Below, piece by piece: positions 8,863-18,300 of a DNA stretch of 64,000 nucleotides. Both the position numbers and the translations under genes were made by a program. Below the pieces are notes generated by a model. It searched no databases. It was not told the DNA's origin and saw nothing but the letters and a program-made list of their open reading frames with translations. Every line of letters starts with the position of its first letter. Within the stretch, counting starts at the first letter, position 1. The stretch spans positions 62,001-126,000 of the forward strand of contig CAMCHI010000002.1 of the NCBI GenBank assembly GCA_945874735.1, given 5' to 3'. Source of the stretch: an uncultured Arcanobacterium sp. (lineage in GTDB: Bacteria > Actinomycetota > Actinomycetes > Actinomycetales > Actinomycetaceae).

Positions 8863-9855
8863 TCAGGCTTTCCGCAGTAATTTCCGAGCAATGTTTTCAG
8901 CTAGATTAACTAGCTTTACTAAAGTGTAACAACGCTTATGTGCTAGGTAAGCGTACACTCGGTGAGGTTTGCTGGAGTTGGGTAGATAAGGGTTTTGGAA
9001 CCAATTTGGTTCTTCTGTCGCAAATCGTTCACAGAGCTGGATAAACTCGGCGCGAGAAATTTTTAAGAGCGAAACTTTTTGCATACAAGACACGATTACT
9101 TCAATTAAATACACATATTGTACTTCTAATGCTTTTTCTTTAGGCGCTACTCGTTTTACTAATTCTAAAGCGGCAAAAGAGGAGGTGAATGAAGCACAAC
9201 ATGCTTCATTGGTTAAAGAAGTTTCATTGTAAATGTAGTGGTAGAGCGGAATAGGTAGGTAGTAAATTTTTTCTGCCACGCTTAAAGCAGATTTAGTAAA
9301 GGCAGTATCTTCATGTCGTTTTAAGTGCCCAAATTGCACAGTATTTTCTAGAATTAATGCGCGGCGATAGCATTTTCCGGCAGTGCCCGAACGGATATGG
9401 CACAGTGCATATTTTGCATCAACCATTCCACCAGTGGAAGGTAGAGCAGATGCTGCTCCGGGAATCATCTCATAGATAGTTTCTGCTCCATCTTTTTGGT
9501 AAGCCATATCAAAGGCAATTACATCAATATCAGGATGAGTATGGATAACTTGAGATAGTTGTGCTAAAGCCTGGGGGCTTAGAGTGTCGTCCGCATCTAA
9601 AAAGCAGATATGGCTACCGCGGGCATGAGCAATACCAAGATTGCGGGCATTACCAGGGCCGGCATTTTCTGCTAACTCTATCACCCGCCAGTTATGGGTT
9701 TGAGCCACGACTTTTAGGGCAGCTAACTGTGCAGAGTCAGAGTTATCGTCTACGATTATCACTTCTGAATCTGGCACAGTTTGGGAAAGTAAAGATTGCT
9801 CCAGCTGAGGTAAAAACTTAGCTGAATTATAAAAAGGAATAATTATTGAGAGCAT
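8863..9855 (-). CDS. GT2 family glycosyltransferase
   Basis: A 330-residue GT-A glycosyltransferase with the opening LSIIIPFYNSAKFL (2-15), VDDNSD at 35-40, GPGNARNLGIAHA at 66-78 and the metal-binding DADD at 87-90. It would extend the lipid-linked repeat unit on the cytosolic face. It is followed within two bases by another GT2 gene and preceded by the Wzy-like gene. A C-terminal basic stretch (SKPHRVYAYLAHKRCYTLVK) may hold it at the membrane. Donor and acceptor are unknown. Confidence 0.88.
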   Translation of the reverse strand: MLSIIIPFYNSAKFLPQLEQSLLSQTVPDSEVIIVDDNSDSAQLAALKVVAQTHNWRVIELAENAGPGNARNLGIAHARGSHICFLDADDTLSPQALAQLSQVIHTHPDIDVIAFDMAYQKDGAETIYEMIPGAASALPSTGGMVDAKYALCHIRSGTAGKCYRRALILENTVQFGHLKRHEDTAFTKSALSVAEKIYYLPIPLYHYIYNETSLTNEACCASFTSSFAALELVKRVAPKEKALEVQYVYLIEVIVSCMQKVSLLKISRAEFIQLCERFATEEPNWFQNPYLPNSSKPHRVYAYLAHKRCYTLVKLVNLAENIARKLLRKA

Positions 9856-9894
9856 TAGGAAAATCCTTAGCTGTACCAGTTTAGATAAGTGTAA

Positions 9895-11379
9895 TTATTC
9901 TAAGGCGAGAGATGCCTTATCTGTATCTGGCACACTTTCTGAGATAGAAAGAGGAGCAGTTGGAAGATGTATTAACGTGCCTAAAGCAATAAGTAGCGTG
10001 CCAAAGAGGAAGTCGAAACCAATGTAGGAATCGCTGAGGAACATTACTCCCATCATAATTCCGCTAATCATTAGGGTAAGGATTATGTCGTTTAGGGTAA
10101 GATTTTGCTTAAACTTGCGTCGTAATCGCACTAAATAATTAGTGAAAAAGCCTAGGTAAGCTAAGAAGCCAAAGATGCCATAAAATACCAATACGTCTAG
10201 GTAGGAATTGTGTGGTACTGTGCCTCGCTGTAGGTATTGTTTTACTCCAGTTACTCCGGCTTTAATAGCGCGGTCTTGGGTATTGTAAGAACCTACCCCG
10301 AAAAGTGGATAATGTTGCCAAAGTTCAAGCGTTTCTTTCCAAATATAAACGCGCGCAGAGCTAGTAGCCACTCCCTTACTGAAACTTACGTCATCTTTTG
10401 GTTCGTAAGTGGTCTTATTTAAGTCTTGAAAGTAGCTAGCGGTAGCATAATAGTAGTTAGAGTAACTATCTTCTATTGTGGTTTCGATACCATTAGCAAA
10501 GGTCACGCCACATAAAACTGCTACTAAAGAAACTCCAGCTGCTTTCTTACCAAAACCTCGTCCGTAGCGTTTACGTACTAATAAAGTAACCAAAAGAGGC
10601 AGGCAGGTAAGAGAAATGAACCATAAAGTAATGGTAGCGCCTCGCGAATTATGCAAAATCAAACAAATAGTTTGGATTATGCAGATAATTACTAGCAGAT
10701 TAGTAATTAGTTTCAGATTGGAGGTACGGAAAATAGTGCTCCGATTACGCAAAATCCATAGACAGTACGCGATACTTGTTATGCAGAAAATTGCGGCATG
10801 ATTAGAGTCTAGCCACGCCCCGAACAAAATAGTGGTAGGAGGCTTGGTATAGAAAAGCGTAGGAATACCTAGGAGGGTACGTTTTCCGTCAATCACCACA
10901 TCATATTGGAAGTGAGTAATGATGGAAGCAAAGGAGAGTAGGCTTCCTCCCATAACTATTAACTGAGAGGGTAGTAAAGTTAAAGCAAAAGATTTTGCTG
11001 GATTAGGGCGGGTAGCAATATATTTACCGGCTGGGTAGGCCACCAATAGCGCCACGCAAAGTAGTAGCCAGGATTTTATTTGGAAATCGGGGTAAGAATC
11101 AAAATTTGCTACGGTGGAGGCAACGCCGGAAGCGAGAATTGCCAGAATCCACCATTTACCTACTACTTGGAAAATTTCGCGTTGAAATAGCAAATTGGTA
11201 AGTAGCACCAACATTGCCCAGCCGAAAAAGAGTAGTTGTAGGGGGTGAATATAGCTAAGTACAAAGCGGAATTGAGCTAGTACTAAAAATGCAAGATAAA
11301 AACTTAAACAATAGAGTGGAGAGTGAAAAATACGCAGTTTGGCTATCACGGTATTTAGCGTGGCTAGTTTATTTTGCAT
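9895..11379 (-). CDS. O-antigen polymerase/ligase-like membrane protein (Wzy/WaaL family)
   Basis: A 494-residue polytopic protein with about 11-12 hydrophobic segments and a large hydrophilic loop of about 100 residues before the last membrane segments. That loop holds the Wzy_C-type signature ARVYIWKETLELWQHYPLFGVGSYNT followed by VPHNSYLDVLVFYG, with conserved Arg and His residues. Such proteins polymerise Wzx-flipped repeat units or ligate glycans outside the membrane. In this locus polymerisation of the undecaprenyl-linked repeat is the simplest role; glycan ligation to a wall or lipid acceptor is the alternative. Confidence 0.83.
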   Translation of the reverse strand: MQNKLATLNTVIAKLRIFHSPLYCLSFYLAFLVLAQFRFVLSYIHPLQLLFFGWAMLVLLTNLLFQREIFQVVGKWWILAILASGVASTVANFDSYPDFQIKSWLLLCVALLVAYPAGKYIATRPNPAKSFALTLLPSQLIVMGGSLLSFASIITHFQYDVVIDGKRTLLGIPTLFYTKPPTTILFGAWLDSNHAAIFCITSIAYCLWILRNRSTIFRTSNLKLITNLLVIICIIQTICLILHNSRGATITLWFISLTCLPLLVTLLVRKRYGRGFGKKAAGVSLVAVLCGVTFANGIETTIEDSYSNYYYATASYFQDLNKTTYEPKDDVSFSKGVATSSARVYIWKETLELWQHYPLFGVGSYNTQDRAIKAGVTGVKQYLQRGTVPHNSYLDVLVFYGIFGFLAYLGFFTNYLVRLRRKFKQNLTLNDIILTLMISGIMMGVMFLSDSYIGFDFLFGTLLIALGTLIHLPTAPLSISESVPDTDKASLALE

Positions 11380-11626
11380 TTTATCTACCTTTATCGTTTT
11401 TAACTTTACTGTTTTAACTTACTGCTATTTAGGGCTCGGTAGGGATTAGCTACGAGGTAGAGTAGTTAAGATAACAATCTACTTACGGGGTAGGAACGGC
11501 GCTAGTGTTTTTAACAAACGGTTTTGGAATCTTAGGTTAATGCTAAGTACTTATAAAGGTTTGTTTTTCTAGTTGCAGAGCTTGATTATGCCGTTTTATA
11601 CACAATTACTGGAGCGATACGTGAGC

Positions 11627-12475
11627 TTAGTATTGCGGATTTTCAGTTAGCCAAGGCCCTAAATCTAGCACTAATGGTTTGTGGCCATAGCGTTGATTTT
11701 CGGGAGGAAGTTCCATGTATTGTCCGTATTGCCGAGTGAGAACTTTATGAGCATCGTGTGCACCAGGGAAACTTAAATGCTCAAAAGTGTATAAACGGGA
11801 AGGGAAAACCTCTGAATGTGGATAAAGCTGCGAGAACCTAACTTCGGGTAGATAGCCCACATAATAAGAATTATGGGTTTTAACTGGTGAAGCGATTTGC
11901 TTAAATAACCAAGTAGGGGAAATGGGCTGTACAAGCCGATGAAGAATTTTGCGAATTGCCAGTAGGAATTTGCCCTTAAAAGTGGTGGAGTCGCTAAAAA
12001 TTTTATCACTCATACGGGAAGTGAACAGTTGGGTAACTACCCGCGATCGCCAGAGGGTTAAGCGGGCAATTAATGGATTTTTAGATACTGCATCAAAAGG
12101 GAATATATCTATATAAAGATTATTTTCGTCTGCTAAATTTGCATTGCTACTTACAAATTTGGTGTGCTTTAAGCCGAGTTTGGCAAAAGCGTAAATATGT
12201 TTTGGGTTGATACCAAAATGGGTGAGAGCAAAGGGAGAATCAGCAGAATTTTTGTATGTTGCTAGGAAGCGCTCATAATCTGCGCGGGGCATACAAATAT
12301 CAATATCGTCATCCCACGGAATAAATCCCTGGTGGCGGATTGCTCCTAATAGCGTGCCGTAAGAGATTTGATACGCAATCTGATTTTCTTTACAAAACTT
12401 ATCGATATGCTGCAAAATACAGAGCTGTAGCTCTTTGGCGCGAGCTAAATCTGAGGCAGAGATAGAGTTATTCAC
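11627..12475 (-). CDS. licD: LicD family phosphocholine/polyol-phosphate transferase
   Basis: A 282-residue LicD-family protein. The diagnostic block is YQISYGTLLGAIRHQGFIPWDDDIDICMPR (35-64), where the DDDID cluster at 55-59 binds metal in this nucleotidyltransferase-like fold. Bacterial LicD1/LicD2 transfer phosphocholine from CDP-choline to N-acetyl-amino-sugars of teichoic acid or LOS. Some eukaryotic relatives (fukutin/FKRP) transfer ribitol phosphate from CDP-ribitol. Both donors look to be made by this locus (LicC-LicA fusion and TarI), so the precise donor is open, though phosphocholine is favoured. The length is similar to pneumococcal LicD proteins. It lies between the ExoA-like glycosyltransferase and the Wzy-like gene. 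Confidence 0.88.
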   Translation of the reverse strand: MNNSISASDLARAKELQLCILQHIDKFCKENQIAYQISYGTLLGAIRHQGFIPWDDDIDICMPRADYERFLATYKNSADSPFALTHFGINPKHIYAFAKLGLKHTKFVSSNANLADENNLYIDIFPFDAVSKNPLIARLTLWRSRVVTQLFTSRMSDKIFSDSTTFKGKFLLAIRKILHRLVQPISPTWLFKQIASPVKTHNSYYVGYLPEVRFSQLYPHSEVFPSRLYTFEHLSFPGAHDAHKVLTRQYGQYMELPPENQRYGHKPLVLDLGPWLTENPQY

Positions 12476-12514
12476 TGTGTAATGTTTCCGTTCTAATTAA
12501 AAGCTATAGTGTGC

Positions 12515-13576
12515 TTATTCTTCAGAGGCAAGATGCGGGCTCCGGTATTCGCGGTGCCAAATTCCGTGTAGTAATCCCTTGATAGTACCCACTCCGTAAC
12601 TAAGATGAATTAAGGGGAATACTGTTGGTAAGAAGGGGAGATAGTAGTTAGGGTGTTCACTGCTAGGGGTACGGGCAATCAGGGTTTGTGCGGTCATTGC
12701 CGTAATGCCCAGCAGGTAGCTACCGCCAATTAGTTTAAGTAGTAAGCTGTGTTTAGCTAGCGCCAAAATACCGGCAGCGCCAAGGGTGCTTACAAACACT
12801 CCAGGGATTAGGTGGTGTTTACCTATTGCACTAGGTTGAATAAGTAGTGTGCGCCCAATGTAAAATCCGTTTAGATATTTTTGCCTAATCATGCCTTTTA
12901 GTGTGGAACGAACTACTTGCTGAGAACGAATACGTGGATCAAAGCGTACTTTATAACCAGCTTTACGTAGTTTATCGTATAAGCAGTTATCTTCAGTGCG
13001 TACTAAGCGTTCATCAAATGGCATAGCTTTGGCAAGAGCTTCTCGCCGATATGCGCCATGAAATACCGCATTGACGTAGGTGGCAGTAGGGCAGTCGCGC
13101 CGATACTGGGCTACGGAAACTCCTAAAGCAGATTGTTCGGCTAAAAATAGCACTTCTTGTATAGGGTCGGCAGGATTTTCCATAATAACTGGACGTGGCC
13201 CACCACAGACGTATTCTCCTTCATTTAACACAGCAACTATGGCAGAAATAAAATCGGGAGGGAAGCTGGCGTGTGCGTCTATGCGGGTAATAATTTCTCC
13301 GGTGGTGAGTGGGAAAGCTACATTCCAGCCTGCAGGTTGAGTGCGTTTAGGATTGTCTACTACTAATACTTGGGAAAATTTTTCTTGATACTTTTCTTGG
13401 AACTTTTTAAATTTTTCTTGCGTGCTATCGGTCGAAGCACTATCTACTAATACTAGTTCTATGTTCGTTAGCGGGTAATCTTGAGCTAGCACGTCATTAA
13501 GGGTTTGTTCAATAAACTTTTCTTCGTTATAGGCCAGCAAAATAACGGAAACTATTGGAAGCGTATTATTATCCAT
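12515..13576 (-). CDS. GT2 glycosyltransferase, succinoglycan ExoA-like, with C-terminal membrane segments
   Basis: A 353-residue GT2 protein. The N-terminal catalytic domain has PIVSVILLAYNEEKFIEQTL (7-26), VDSASTDST at 44-52, the acidic motif RIDAH at 98-102 and an EDN motif in VRTEDNCLYDKLRKAGYKV, all typical of ExoA-like enzymes. The last third carries about three hydrophobic segments (VFVSTLGAAGILALAKHSLLL and neighbours) that should anchor it in the membrane. Gene position, 39 bases before licD, places it in the glycopolymer assembly group. Confidence 0.87.
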   Translation of the reverse strand: MDNNTLPIVSVILLAYNEEKFIEQTLNDVLAQDYPLTNIELVLVDSASTDSTQEKFKKFQEKYQEKFSQVLVVDNPKRTQPAGWNVAFPLTTGEIITRIDAHASFPPDFISAIVAVLNEGEYVCGGPRPVIMENPADPIQEVLFLAEQSALGVSVAQYRRDCPTATYVNAVFHGAYRREALAKAMPFDERLVRTEDNCLYDKLRKAGYKVRFDPRIRSQQVVRSTLKGMIRQKYLNGFYIGRTLLIQPSAIGKHHLIPGVFVSTLGAAGILALAKHSLLLKLIGGSYLLGITAMTAQTLIARTPSSEHPNYYLPFLPTVFPLIHLSYGVGTIKGLLHGIWHREYRSPHLASEE

Positions 13577-13687
13577 AATTTTCCCTTTACGTATTTAGTA
13601 ACAGCAGATTGCTCTACCATAGCCGGAACGGTAAGTGTTGCTATCACTGATTTTCCGCACTTTTGTATCTCTATTTTACTCCTCAGG

Positions 13688-14728
13688 TTAGTAACTGGAA
13701 ACAGGAGTGAGGGTGAGGTGTGGAAAAAGCCAAGATTTTTCTATGGTAGCGATTTTGTTTACTGCCTCTAACAATTGCGAATCAGCTAAAGGAACAGAAG
13801 TATTAGTTGCAGAAATATTTGCTAATAAATCAGTTAAAAAGATAGATAAAGAGCTGGGTTCAGTATTAGAGGATGGGGTTGTGCATAGTTTATGGTAATG
13901 AATGGTTAATGCAGTAGCAAGGCAATTGGCTGCTGTTTGCTGTATGAGTACCAGATACTCAGAGCGTTGCAGAGTTTTTCCTAAAGCAAACACGCTGGTG
14001 CTTAGCTCAGGATTAAGTAGTAAAGCAGAGCGGTGGCTAGGTAGTGGAGTTAAAGTTAAGCAAACACTGTTAATGTTGTGGTTAGCGCTTGACTGAAGGG
14101 TGTTATTCAGGGCTTTGGGAGCAGAATATGCAAAGGAAAGAGCGGAGTAATGCTGAAGGGTATGAGTGAAATTTTGTTCGTATTGTGTAAAAAATGTGGG
14201 TGCAGAATCGCTGGGGTTAGCTATAAGTAGTGCGTCAGGAGCAGCTAACGCTTCGGCAGTAGCGTCGCTAAAATATGTAGGGAGTGAATCACTCCATGCT
14301 AAGGCTAAACTAGCTAAATTTAGTACCGCCATATTGGTGGTATTAGCTATGGCAAGAGAATGCCAGAAATCAGGGCGATTGGTTAAAACCAGGTCTTGAT
14401 AGTTGAGCTGCTGAGCATATTGTGCGGGGGTGGGGTTGTTGGTAGGGGTGTAGTAAACCACTTGCGCACCACATAGATAGCTACCTAAAGCCCACAATAG
14501 TGATTTCCAGTGGGTGGGCAAGTCTATAATCACTGTTGAGTCGTAGGATATTTCACATTCATCGGCTAGGTAGTTGGCAATTTTGGCTAAATGATTAGCA
14601 CAAACTTTCCCAGATAGCTCAATTCGTTCATTTTCCCCATGCCAAACCAAGGCGGGAGAACTACCGTATTTTAAGAGCGTATCGTATATTTTGTGCGGAT
14701 TTTCCGTAGAAGTTGGGATAAGTTTCAT
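13688..14728 (-). CDS. TIGR03089-like protein, degenerate AMP-binding fold
   Basis: A 346-residue protein resembling the actinobacteria-specific TIGR03089 family, whose members show faint similarity to AMP-binding (acyl-CoA synthetase-like) enzymes but lack a full catalytic set. The N-terminus KIYDTLLKYGSSPALVWHGENERIELSG matches the usual opening, and the middle shows the SYLCGAQVVYYT region. The C-terminal half is Ser/Thr/Asn/Leu-rich and poorly conserved. In mycobacteria the family member lies near cell-envelope glycosyl genes and whiB2, and here too it is divergent from a whiB gene and heads the glycopolymer cluster. Function unknown. Confidence 0.72.
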   Translation of the reverse strand: MKLIPTSTENPHKIYDTLLKYGSSPALVWHGENERIELSGKVCANHLAKIANYLADECEISYDSTVIIDLPTHWKSLLWALGSYLCGAQVVYYTPTNNPTPAQYAQQLNYQDLVLTNRPDFWHSLAIANTTNMAVLNLASLALAWSDSLPTYFSDATAEALAAPDALLIANPSDSAPTFFTQYEQNFTHTLQHYSALSFAYSAPKALNNTLQSSANHNINSVCLTLTPLPSHRSALLLNPELSTSVFALGKTLQRSEYLVLIQQTAANCLATALTIHYHKLCTTPSSNTEPSSLSIFLTDLLANISATNTSVPLADSQLLEAVNKIATIEKSWLFPHLTLTPVSSY

Positions 14729-14754
14729 AAATAAAGGAATTTATCATATCGGCT

Positions 14755-14784
14755 TGACAGTTACTAGGTTACACGCGTGTAATT
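14755..14784 (+). promoter_or_regulatory. candidate whiB promoter with overlapping 14-base palindrome
   Basis: TTGACA (14755-14760) and TGTAAT (14779-14784) are separated by 18 bases, a strong promoter-like pair about 46 bases before the whiB ATG. A perfect 14-base palindrome, TTACACGCGTGTAA (14770-14783), covers the spacer end and most of the -10 box, which is where a repressor would bind. The regulator is unknown. Confidence 0.6.
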
Positions 14785-14830
14785 TAGATAGTAGTTTTAT
14801 TTATTTTCTGGTATTTAGGAGTTATCTATA

Positions 14831-15214
14831 ATGTGGCAAGATGCTTTTGAGCTTCCACTTAATGCGATAGACGCTGATAACTCTGCGTTAGATACTGCTG
14901 CGAGTGATACACAAAAAGCACAAGCTTTAATGCAAGGCATTTTTAATCTAGGATACGGCACTACCACTGCCGATGATTTAGCTTGGATGGAAGATGCGCT
15001 TTGTGCTCAGACTGATCCAGATATTTTCTATCCAGAAAAAGGTGGCTCCACGGCTCCTGCTACTTCTATTTGTGAAAGTTGCGGTGTGCGCGCCCAATGC
15101 TTGGAATACGCTATCACTAATGATATTCGGCATGGAATTTGGGGTGGCACTTCGGATAATGATCGCAAACGCATTGCGCGAGAACGAAAAATTGCGCGAG
15201 TGGCGCGTTATTAA
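14831..15214 (+). CDS. whiB: WhiB-family iron-sulfur transcription regulator
   Basis: A 127-residue WhiB-like protein. Four cysteines (Cys58, Cys81, Cys84 and Cys90, in DALC...CESCGVRAQC) should hold a [4Fe-4S] cluster. The turn GIWGGTS at 102-108 contacts the primary sigma factor, and the basic tail DRKRIARERK binds DNA. The N-terminal 40 residues are acidic and variable. The context (TIGR03089 upstream and divergent; envelope glycosyltransferase, metallopeptidase and DUF3499 downstream) matches the WhiB/WhiB2 (WhmD) locus of other actinobacteria, where the protein controls septation and cell division genes. Start ATG at 14831; GGAG occurs just upstream in ATTTAGGAGTTATCTATA. Confidence 0.92.
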   Translation: MWQDAFELPLNAIDADNSALDTAASDTQKAQALMQGIFNLGYGTTTADDLAWMEDALCAQTDPDIFYPEKGGSTAPATSICESCGVRAQCLEYAITNDIRHGIWGGTSDNDRKRIARERKIARVARY

Positions 15215-15322
15215 TAATTAATACGTTTATTTAAAGTGGTATTTTACCTACGGTAAAACTCTGCTTAAGCCTATGTCTAAAAGAGCAGATAAAACGCGAT
15301 AACCCTAAAGTATTCTGGCTAT

Positions 15323-15349
15323 TGTAAGTAATACTTACATTTTGTAAGA
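15323..15349. promoter_or_regulatory. inverted repeat with a third half-site (candidate operator)
   Basis: TGTAAGT (15323-15329), a 3-base gap and ACTTACA (15333-15339) form a perfect inverted repeat, followed at 15343-15349 by a third copy, TGTAAGA. The array lies about 50-75 bases before the glycosyltransferase start, where an operator would be expected. No regulator is assigned. Confidence 0.5.
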
Positions 15350-15397
15350 CACTAAGCAGAAATACAGCACCTAAGGGTAGTAAACACTTAGAATTAA

Positions 15398-18300
15398 GTG
15401 ATGATATTTTCTGATACTAGCCAAAATTCGCCACTGCGTGAAACAGTCCTCGCTATCGTTACCACTCAAGCAGAGGAACCACAATTTATATCTGAAACTT
15501 TGGCTAGTTTACTAGCGCAAAGTTATCCAGTAAGCGCAATAGCAGTAGTAGGAGATAATCCGCGTTTAGATTTGGCTAAACTGTGTCAGCAGTATCAAGA
15601 CAAATACCAAATCACGTGCCGTTTTATTGCAAGTGCTACACCAGTTTCCTTGGCGCAAGCCACCCAGTTAGCTGCTGCGGAACTATCCCAAGAGTTTCAA
15701 TACTATTGGTTTTTACACGCCGATTCTGCTCCGGATCCTAACGCACTAACTGAAATGATTCTGAAAGCCTCGGTTTCTAGCACTATTGGGGCGTTGGGGG
15801 TAAAACAGTTAGCTTGGAATGCCAATGCTGACGGCTCTTATAATTTACGTGAAGTAGGCATTAGAGCTACTCGCAATGCGGTGCGGGTGCCAGAAGTGCA
15901 ATTACAAGAACGTGACCAAGGGCAATATGACCATCGAGAGGACGTATTAGCTGTTGGAACTGCTGGAATGTTGGTGCGTTCTGCTATATACCATCAAGTA
16001 GGTGGATTAGATCCTGATTTTCAAGCCTTTGGTGAGGGGCTAGAGTTTTGTCGGCGCTTGCATGCATATGGGTATCGAGTAGTAGTAGTGCCAAGCGCCA
16101 AAATTCGTCATGCTCAGCTCAGTTTACGGAATGTAAATGTTAAAAATGCTCAAGCAAAACGCTATGCCCAAGTGAAAAATGCTCTATTAGCCACTCCGGC
16201 TGGATTGTGGTTATTGAAGTTATTAGGGTATTTGCTTCTTACCCCGCTGCGGGCTTTAGCATATTTAGCTATGCGTGACATCACCCATGTTCATGCCGAA
16301 CTAAGGGTGTTAGCTAAACTTGTAGTTAGCTTGCCAGAAATTATCACCGCTCGCGCTCGCTACCCTAAAACGGGTGCACAAAACCAATCTTTACGCAAAC
16401 TAGAAGCAAGTTTTAGAGAAGTAAGAGCTGCACGGCGTGACAACCGTAAAGCTAATCAGGAAGCGATAAAATTAGCTGCCGAACCAGACCCGTTGGTAGT
16501 GCAAGAACGCGCAATCCAAACTGCGCAAATGCGTAAAGGGGCAATACTAGTCGCGGTTATTTCACTATTTTTCATGCTGTTATACTTCTTGCCTTATTTA
16601 TCCCGCGGAGTGCTGGTAGGCGGTAATTTAAGTGTGGACGACACGCAGTTTATGGGATTATGGCAGACGATATTTAGTTCCTGGAGAGCTAGTGAAGCTG
16701 GGGCGGTTACTGTTTTAGACCCGTTTTGGTTGCTATATCTGCCAGTTTTGCTGGTAGGGGCACCGTTTTCATTAAGCATTGCGGGGGCAAACACTCTTTT
16801 ACTTTATTTGTCTGTGCCACTGTCTGCGCTGGGTGCTTATTTGAGTACGGGTAGATTTGTGCAATCTTGGCAAGTACGTTTATCACTTGCCCTATTTTGG
16901 ATAGTGTCCCCCGGCTATTTAATGGCATTACACACTGGAGCAGTAGGTTTAGTGGTAGTGCATATTTTGCTTCCCTTATTAATTTGGGCTATTGATCGGG
17001 CATGGCGTTTCGTGCCAGGCGGACTGGGATTAACTGCGTTACTGCTATCTATACTCAGCGCTAGTATGCCGATTTTTGCAGGTTTGAGTTTAGTTTTAAC
17101 ATTCGTGGGAGTGATTTTTAGCAGGCGTAAAGTTGCTTCCCTCTTTTTAATACTGCCTACTTTAGGAATATTGTTGCCTAGTTTGCTTACGCTATCAAAA
17201 GCTAACATAGGGGCATTTTTGTTGAGTTCTCCAGGTAAATTGCACATTACGGCAGTGCCAGGAGAAGCAAAGAATTTATGGGATCTTGTTTGGCAAACTA
17301 ACGCCAGTTGGAATACAGGCAATATAACTATTTTCTGGTTGGTCGGTTTAGGCATAATCGCGGTGAGCGCATTACTAGCTCTCTTTAGACGGCGCAATGC
17401 TACTGGAATACAAGCTGCTTGGATTTTAATAGCTAGTGGTCTGGCTCTTGCTATAGTTTTTACACAGTTCACAGCAGGTTGGATTACACAAGCTGGGCAG
17501 TGGCAAGCAGTGAGTGGAGATTACCGTTTAGGATTAGTAGTAGCGTGGTTGGGGATCTTGTTAGTATTTGCTTTAGCAAGTGCTGGTTTGCGTCAAGAAT
17601 TACGGAAACGAAAATTTGGTTTAGCTCAACCTTTAGCCCTATTAGGAGTGCTGGGCTTGCCGTTAGGTATAATCACCGTTGCTGGTACTTGGACGTATGC
17701 ACAATTAACGAGTGAACAATTAGTGTTACGAGCTGCACCGGCTGCTTTGATACCAGCAATTGCTCAAGAAGGGCAAAATGCCCCAGAACGCACTCGCGTA
17801 CTGGCGATTAATGTGCGTGATGAGATACTAGAGCTGGGCCTATGGCGTAAAGCGGGTACGCAATTAAGTGAAACTCCGCGTAGTTCTTACTGGCAGATAC
17901 CTAATAACAATTCTGCAGACTTAGCTGTACAGACTTTACAACAAGCAGTTGCAGGGCTAGTAGTAGGTAATCCAAATTCTTTAACCGAGATTAGTAACTA
18001 CGGGGTAGGGCTAGTTTTAGTGCAACCAATAGCTGACGGTAAAACCAGTGTGCTGCGCGATAAATTAGTTTCGGCCCTATTTGCTACCGCTGGGTTATCG
18101 TATGTTACGGAAAATGAAACCGGTATATTTTGGCGGCTAAACTCTTTAAATAGCACAGTAGATACTACCGCTTCAACGGTTGGAAAAGATCTGGCAGCTA
18201 CCGCAGTGGTGGGAAGAGCTACTTTAGTGTCAGTAGATACTCAGACTAAGCAGATATTACCTAGTTTGGAACATACAGTTAGTGCTCAGATCAGTGTGGA

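Noticed and set aside
13707-14399. Several plus-strand frames inside the TIGR03089 gene
   Set aside because: They are frame shadows of a long Ser/Thr/Leu-rich coding region.
15242-15258. TTTTACC-TAC-GGTAAAA hairpin after whiB as a terminator
   Set aside because: The loop is three bases and no T run follows, so I do not call it.
16915-17472. 185-residue minus-strand frame inside the giant glycosyltransferase
   Set aside because: It is a mirror of membrane-segment codons, with low-complexity content and no start context.
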